From Jaapia argillacea MUCL 33604 (lineage: Eukaryota; Basidiomycota; Agaricomycetes; Jaapiales; Jaapiaceae), in assembly GCA_000697665.1 (NCBI GenBank), contig KL197759.1:1-23015 (forward strand): 23,015 nt of DNA, given 5' to 3'. The translations under genes and the position numbers were made by a program. Position 1 is the first letter of the stretch. Each line of letters opens with the position of its first letter. The notes under the pieces are model-generated. The model was not told where the DNA came from and did not search any database. It saw only the letters and a list, made by a program, of their open reading frames with translations. Shown in pieces: positions 19,182 through 23,015 of this stretch.

Positions 19182-20812
19182 TTATAGTAATCCATTACCG
19201 TCTCCATTGGCCTCGACTTGATCTTCGTCTGGATCGTTGATATGAGGATCCTCAATAATCTTTCTAAACCAGAATGGGCCTACAGAACGTAACAACATTC
19301 AATTTCAGGTCAGTCCACTTGATGCTCGAAGGCTCTCGACAGAGGGAGGAATATATCGGGAAACAGGACACGCACCAACTGGATCGTGTTCATCGTGGAA
19401 TACCGTCGTCCAAGATCCTAATACTCCAAACGGAGAACGAACACCTCCAATTTGAACTCCTTCCGAGCTCCATATCGGATTTCCTTGCTCTCCCGAAACC
19501 TACCAAAACCCAAAAAACCCAAGCCCTCAGTGACTCAATTCTCCTCGCCAAACCGAATAGGTTCAGAACTCACAAAATGCCATCGTATACAGTCATCAGG
19601 AGTAACTTGTACCGATCCTACCATAACGTGATCCCCAGTCCCCATAATCGTACCGCTAAAATGGAGAGTGGGACGATCGGGATGGGACGAGGGGGATATG
19701 GAAGTGATTACGAGGTCGACTGTGAGGGATCGGAAGACTTCTACGAAATCGGGGTCGGAGAAAATGCTGGTGTCGAGGGGGTCTGTTTCAGACGACTGCG
19801 ATTGTGGGTATCGACAGGGTCAGGACGAAGGAAAGTGATTTGGAGGGCAGGGAGCAGAAAAGGTACAACTTACTTGGAAAGCGTTATACACTGATATTGG
19901 GGCGGAATGTTGAGATGTAGGTGAAGGGAGTATACGGGGAATCTTACTTAGCAGTTCTCTGTGATCGCAAAAGGCAAACGAAACGATCCACCTCCCTGCA
20001 ACACCCGCCCAATCACTCTGCTCTTGGGTTCCCACAGTCGGCGATAGGACGCTGTGGCAGTAGGCGAGGCTCATCTGATATATGGTATACGCAAATTCTT
20101 CTCCACCATTGTCGTCACCGTCCCGATCAACTTCTTCGATGTGCATGGACATGACATGATGCACGGCCTTGACATGCACCCAATTCACTCTCCCACTTCC
20201 ATCCATCAAGAACGGTCCAAAATCATTCTCATCTTTATAATTCCTCATATTATAGACGAATGCTCTGCTCTCCACGTGTCTCCAGCGTTTGGAATCTTGG
20301 AGGGTCAAGCCATAGTGGGTGTGAAGAACTGCCCGGAGCTGAAGCTCGCGTGGGGAGAGTGGCCAGAGTTTGTGTTCGAGGATACGACTGTACCGTATGG
20401 TAGAGGTCGCCCAGACGATGGACTGAGAGAGGTCGTCGGATGAGATGGATGATACTGGTTTTATATTCCTTATCACCTCCACCATCGTCTCCAGAACCTC
20501 ACACCTCTCTTCCTTGCGACATTTAGTCAGATCATTGAGGACCGTCCGTGCTCGGATTCGTCTCTCCAGTGCCCCCTTCCAATCATTTAGAGATGAGGGG
20601 GTCTGGTATGAGGGAAGTCCGAGTTGGTTGACACATATTCGTCTGTCGTCAAAGTACTGGAGGTAAAGTAATCGCCAGAGGTGAGAATCTGGGGAGTGGT
20701 TGATGAGGGAATTGAAATAGTGAGAGGTTTGGGAGAAAGCAGAGACATCGAGGGGATCACATTCCAGGAGGATGTGTTCAACCAGTTCAGGTGGGATGGT
20801 CGTGATGGACAT
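19182..20812 (-). CDS. F-box protein with five exons, distinct family
   Basis: Exons on the minus strand: 20812-19948, 19890-19874 (17 nt), 19795-19574, 19499-19376 and 19279-19182, giving 441 aa. The ATG at 20812 is chosen because the 5' extension begins with GTG. The F-box is near residues 6-40 (IPPELVEHILLECDPLDVSAFSQTSHYFNSLI), followed by a helical region (SHLWRLLYLQYFDD). Unlike the LRR-type genes nearby, the C-terminal half is a conserved globular part: FSGTIMGTG, CIRWHFVSGEQGNPIWSSEG, VQIGGVRSPFGVLGSWTTVFH and HDPVGPFWFRKI. Every intron joins in frame into this pattern, which I recognise from agaricomycete F-box proteins without a named function. The 17-nt microexon supplies YNAFQ. 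Probably an SCF component by its F-box; substrate unknown. Its start lies 108 bases from a divergent tRNA gene. Confidence 0.88.
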
Positions 20813-20920
20813 CAGAGGCGAGGCGAGCAACACTGGCAGGTGGACAGTGGGCGTTGTTGGTCCGAGGACCGCTCGGAGTTACAAGGTTGTTGAACTTCGC
20901 AGGATTTGAACCGAAAATAA

Positions 20921-20991
20921 GCATTAATGGGGTAGTGGTAACCTGGGTCGTTGCCATCGACCCGCCGGGGGTTCGATTCCCTCTTAATGCA
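20921..20991 (+). tRNA. tRNA-Gly(GCC): tRNA-Gly (anticodon GCC)
   Basis: A 71-nt cloverleaf folds cleanly. The acceptor stem GCATTAA pairs with TTAATGC over seven base pairs. The D arm is GGGT/ACCT around AGTGGTA. The anticodon stem GGTCG/CGACC encloses the loop TTGCCAT with anticodon GCC. A four-base variable region follows, and the T stem GGGGG/CCCTC (one G-U) encloses TTCGATT. There is no intron and no encoded CCA, as expected for a eukaryotic nuclear tRNA gene. The A and B boxes are TGGGGTAGTGG and GGTTCGATTCC. It reads glycine GGC/GGT codons. Confidence 0.93.
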
Positions 20992-21007
20992 TTTCGTAAG
21001 TTTCTAC

Positions 21008-21012
21008 TTTTT
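21008..21012 (+). terminator. RNA polymerase III terminator of tRNA-Gly
   Basis: A run of five T begins 17 bases after the tRNA end, the normal Pol III stop signal. A second run of four T follows at 21016-21019. Both lie between the tRNA and the start of the F-box copy C. Confidence 0.65.
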
Positions 21013-21046
21013 CAGTTTTGAACTCCGTTGCTGCCTCAGTGCCTGC

Positions 21047-22710
21047 ATGGCTCCTTTCATCGTCGACCGGCCATCACTTGATAGGTTGCCTTACGAGATT
21101 TGTCTCGAAATCTTCAAGTACATCCATGGCAACACTCGTCGGCAGCACCACATTCTCGCAGACATCGCTTCCAGTCACCGCGCATTGTCAGATCCAGCGC
21201 TCGATGTGCTATGGCATACCATGGGCGACTTGGTGCCACTCCTTGTTCTAATACCAGGGGTGCAGATAGACCGCCATCCAAATGAGCCTTTCACAACCTA
21301 CGTGAGTCTCTATTTGAGCTGTACGTCGATTGGTATTGAATGAGCCCATGGCTTCGTTGCCCAGCGTATCGTTGGCCCAATCGAGCCTGCAGCATGGCAA
21401 CGATTTGATACCTACGCAAAGCGCGTCAGAGTACTTGAATACGAGCGCCCCAGCACCTTATTCTTTGCTCTCTTCGCCGAACTCGAGCAATATAGGTTAG
21501 GGCCTCTGCTACCGAACTTACATCAACTCATCTGGGACGAGGAACTTCCGCCCCCAGTCACCGAGTTGGGACAGATCCTGCTTTCTTTCCCCACACCTAC
21601 CCTTCGAGACGTTACCGTCTCCGCGAGGTACATTGGAGACGATGAGGGTGATATCCCCCGGGTGCCAGAAATGGCGGCTTTAGCACAGGCAGGGTTTCTC
21701 CCTCGTTTAGCGTCCAATGCTCCCATGGTCCGGCGTCTCACACTATCGGGGTATATACCAAATTTATCACTCAAGGCTCTTCACCAATTCGACTCTCTTA
21801 CGGACCTGGCCATATCAGCTCTAGATGGAACCCTGTCGGTGACGACACATTCCGTGCTATATCTTCCCTCACAGCACTCTCCAACTTGTCCATCAACCTT
21901 AATGGTGTCAGCGTTGACTCACTTTCGGGATGGAGAGGATTTCTATTTCTTCGGTCCTTCACCATGGACTTGACGAGTATTCGCATTGCGACGGCCGCCA
22001 TGTTGACGGTTTCGTCTGTGCATCTCAACAATATATGGGTCAACGACCCCCCTCCCGCCACCGTAGAGGACTCTCGCCACTTTTTCGCTTCGTTGCGGAC
22101 CTTCAAGGACGCCCTAGCCACTCTCAGCGTAAGATTCGATGCACTCACAGCCCCCAACATCCAGAGATCCACATTCGCGGAGATTATCAAACCATTGCTG
22201 GAGTTTCATCGAATGTCGCTTCTGCAAATAGTCTCGCGTCAATGGTCCGATGCTATTCTGGTGACGGACAAGTGCTTGGATGATATGGCCGTGGCATGGC
22301 CCAGAACCAGCCTCTTGGTTATACGTTTCAGTTCACCCCTGCTTGGCCTCACAGTTCGTGGGCTTATCACCCTTGCCCAAAAATGTCCCAGCCTTTACAC
22401 CCTCCGACTGGACCGTATCGATTTCCGCGAAGATGTGGGTATGGTCCCATTGTTGAAGGGCGACCTTCGTTCTCTCTCGTTTTGTCCTTGGATTCTTGAG
22501 GTCAACGGAGATGCTCCGGTGGCGGAGTATTTCAAGATTGCTCAGATCATTGATCGGTTATATCCCAATCTACGGACATTCTTTGATATCCCCAATGTGA
22601 TTGTGCGGTTTATTCTGGGCCTGCAGGCGGCCAGGAAGGACGAAAGGATGAGGATGGAGGTAGACATGGAGGATGGTAGTGGGGATGGTGAAAGTGTCAG
22701 TGAGGGGTAG
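21047..22710 (+). pseudogene. F-box/LRR protein, family copy C, frameshifted
   Basis: Exon 1 is 21047-21301 and exon 2 runs from 21365, with the same intron position as copies A and B (63 nt, GTGAGT to CCCAG). The F-box is near residues 14-55 (LPYEICLEIFKYIHG ... LSDPALDVLWHTM). The product follows copy B closely through LGQILLSFPTPTLRDV and LTDLAISALDGTL. At about 21832-21840 one base is missing relative to A and B: 20 instead of 21 bases lie between the GGA and TTC codons. The old frame then ends at 21971-21973 (TGA after GPSPWT), while the homologous frame continues open as LTALSNLSINLNGVSVDS to the stop at 22708 (ending ESVSEG). No intron of normal size repairs the frame. It is either a recent pseudogene or a sequence error. 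As read, only about the N-terminal 290 residues would be made. Confidence 0.83.
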
Positions 22711-22734
22711 ACATACTGACATACTGACATACTG
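22711..22734 (+). repeat. Three tandem copies of ACATACTG
   Basis: Immediately after the stop codon of F-box copy C there are three perfect head-to-tail copies of the 8-mer ACATACTG, followed by a TATATATAT tract. A short simple-sequence expansion in the 3' flank; no function is implied. Confidence 0.8.
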
Positions 22735-23015
22735 TTATATATATCGCTGTGTTCAGACTTCGAGAAATCCGTTATTCCCGCTACTTTAGTAGTGGGTCTT
22801 GTAGTGAGGTACAGTTTGCAGAGCCCCCGCCATTTTTCGGCTGCTTATCAATCTGTGACTTTCTGTGACCTCACTCATCATGCCCATTACGTTCATCGTC
22901 TCCAACGCTTTCTCTTAGACTTCATCCCACTGTCTGCGACCCATCTGTGACGGTCTCCACTGGCCAGTCGAATACCCGAGCAAGTCTTGTCAATCTTTGT
23001 TTGCTCTGTCCCTCG
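22735..23015. other. Right-end intergenic sequence
   Basis: The last 280 bases hold no supported gene. No hydrophobin is seen downstream of copy C within this space, although copies A and B each have one convergent hydrophobin locus. The word TCTGTGAC recurs (about 22850-22870 and similar later) but shows no clear structure. Confidence 0.45.

Noticed and set aside
19274-19894. A 206-codon plus-strand frame
   Set aside because: It is antisense to exons and introns of the five-exon F-box gene, whose spliced product carries clear family motifs.
21832-21880. A short intron that might rescue the frame of copy C
   Set aside because: The candidate GT-AG pairs would give 36- or 40-base introns, shorter than any other here, and neither restores the homologous frame.
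1-23015. Transposons, CRISPR arrays, bacterial operons, biosynthetic clusters
   Set aside because: No transposase or reverse-transcriptase motifs, long terminal repeats, spaced direct-repeat arrays, or polyketide/peptide synthase or terpene synthase genes were seen on either strand.

Overview
This window is nuclear DNA from a fungus, most likely an agaricomycete basidiomycete. The genes are dense and cut by many short GT-AG introns (mostly 50-80 nt, range 49-112). There are class I hydrophobins, several F-box proteins of the type that expands in mushroom-forming fungi, basidiomycete-like EBP2 and KIN17 orthologues, and a eukaryotic 71-nt tRNA-Gly. Nothing prokaryotic, viral or CRISPR-like is visible.

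Layout. (1) 685-2224 (+): EBP2, nucleolar ribosome-biogenesis factor, four exons. (2) 2577-6948: tandem duplication of a block carrying an F-box-like gene (copies at 2683-3931 and 5291-6568, both +); intron positions and downstream flanks are conserved. (3) 7119-7906 (+): glutathione S-transferase. (4) 8345-8811 (-) and 10359-10813 (+): two intact, divergently transcribed class I hydrophobins of 110 aa with the same exon lengths and conserved core promoters. (5) 10401-15900: tandem duplication of a [hydrophobin + / F-box-LRR -] convergent pair. Copy 1 is intact (10359-10813 with 11273-12984). In copy 2 the F-box gene is intact (14101-15743), but the hydrophobin (13311-13775) is a pseudogene with part of exon 1 inverted in place. 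(6) 16104-17671 (-): another F-box/LRR gene, divergent from KIN17 (17946-18980, +). (7) 19182-20812 (-): a five-exon F-box gene of a different family. (8) 20921-20991: tRNA-Gly(GCC), followed 55 bp later by a third copy of the F-box-LRR family (21047-22710, +), which carries a one-base frameshift.

Seven of the thirteen protein-coding loci are F-box-type and belong to four sequence groups, so this looks like a birth-and-death F-box region embedded among conserved housekeeping genes (EBP2, KIN17) and secreted cell-wall proteins (hydrophobins). F-box proteins normally act as substrate receptors of SCF ubiquitin ligases; no substrates can be inferred here. I see no operon-like system. The most unusual items are the co-duplicated convergent hydrophobin/F-box pair, the internally inverted hydrophobin, and the frameshifted F-box copy behind a tRNA. 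All gene models are exon assemblies made by eye from splice signals and paralogue comparison. The least certain points are the start and the last intron of the 16104-17671 gene, and the terminal exons of the first F-box-like pair.
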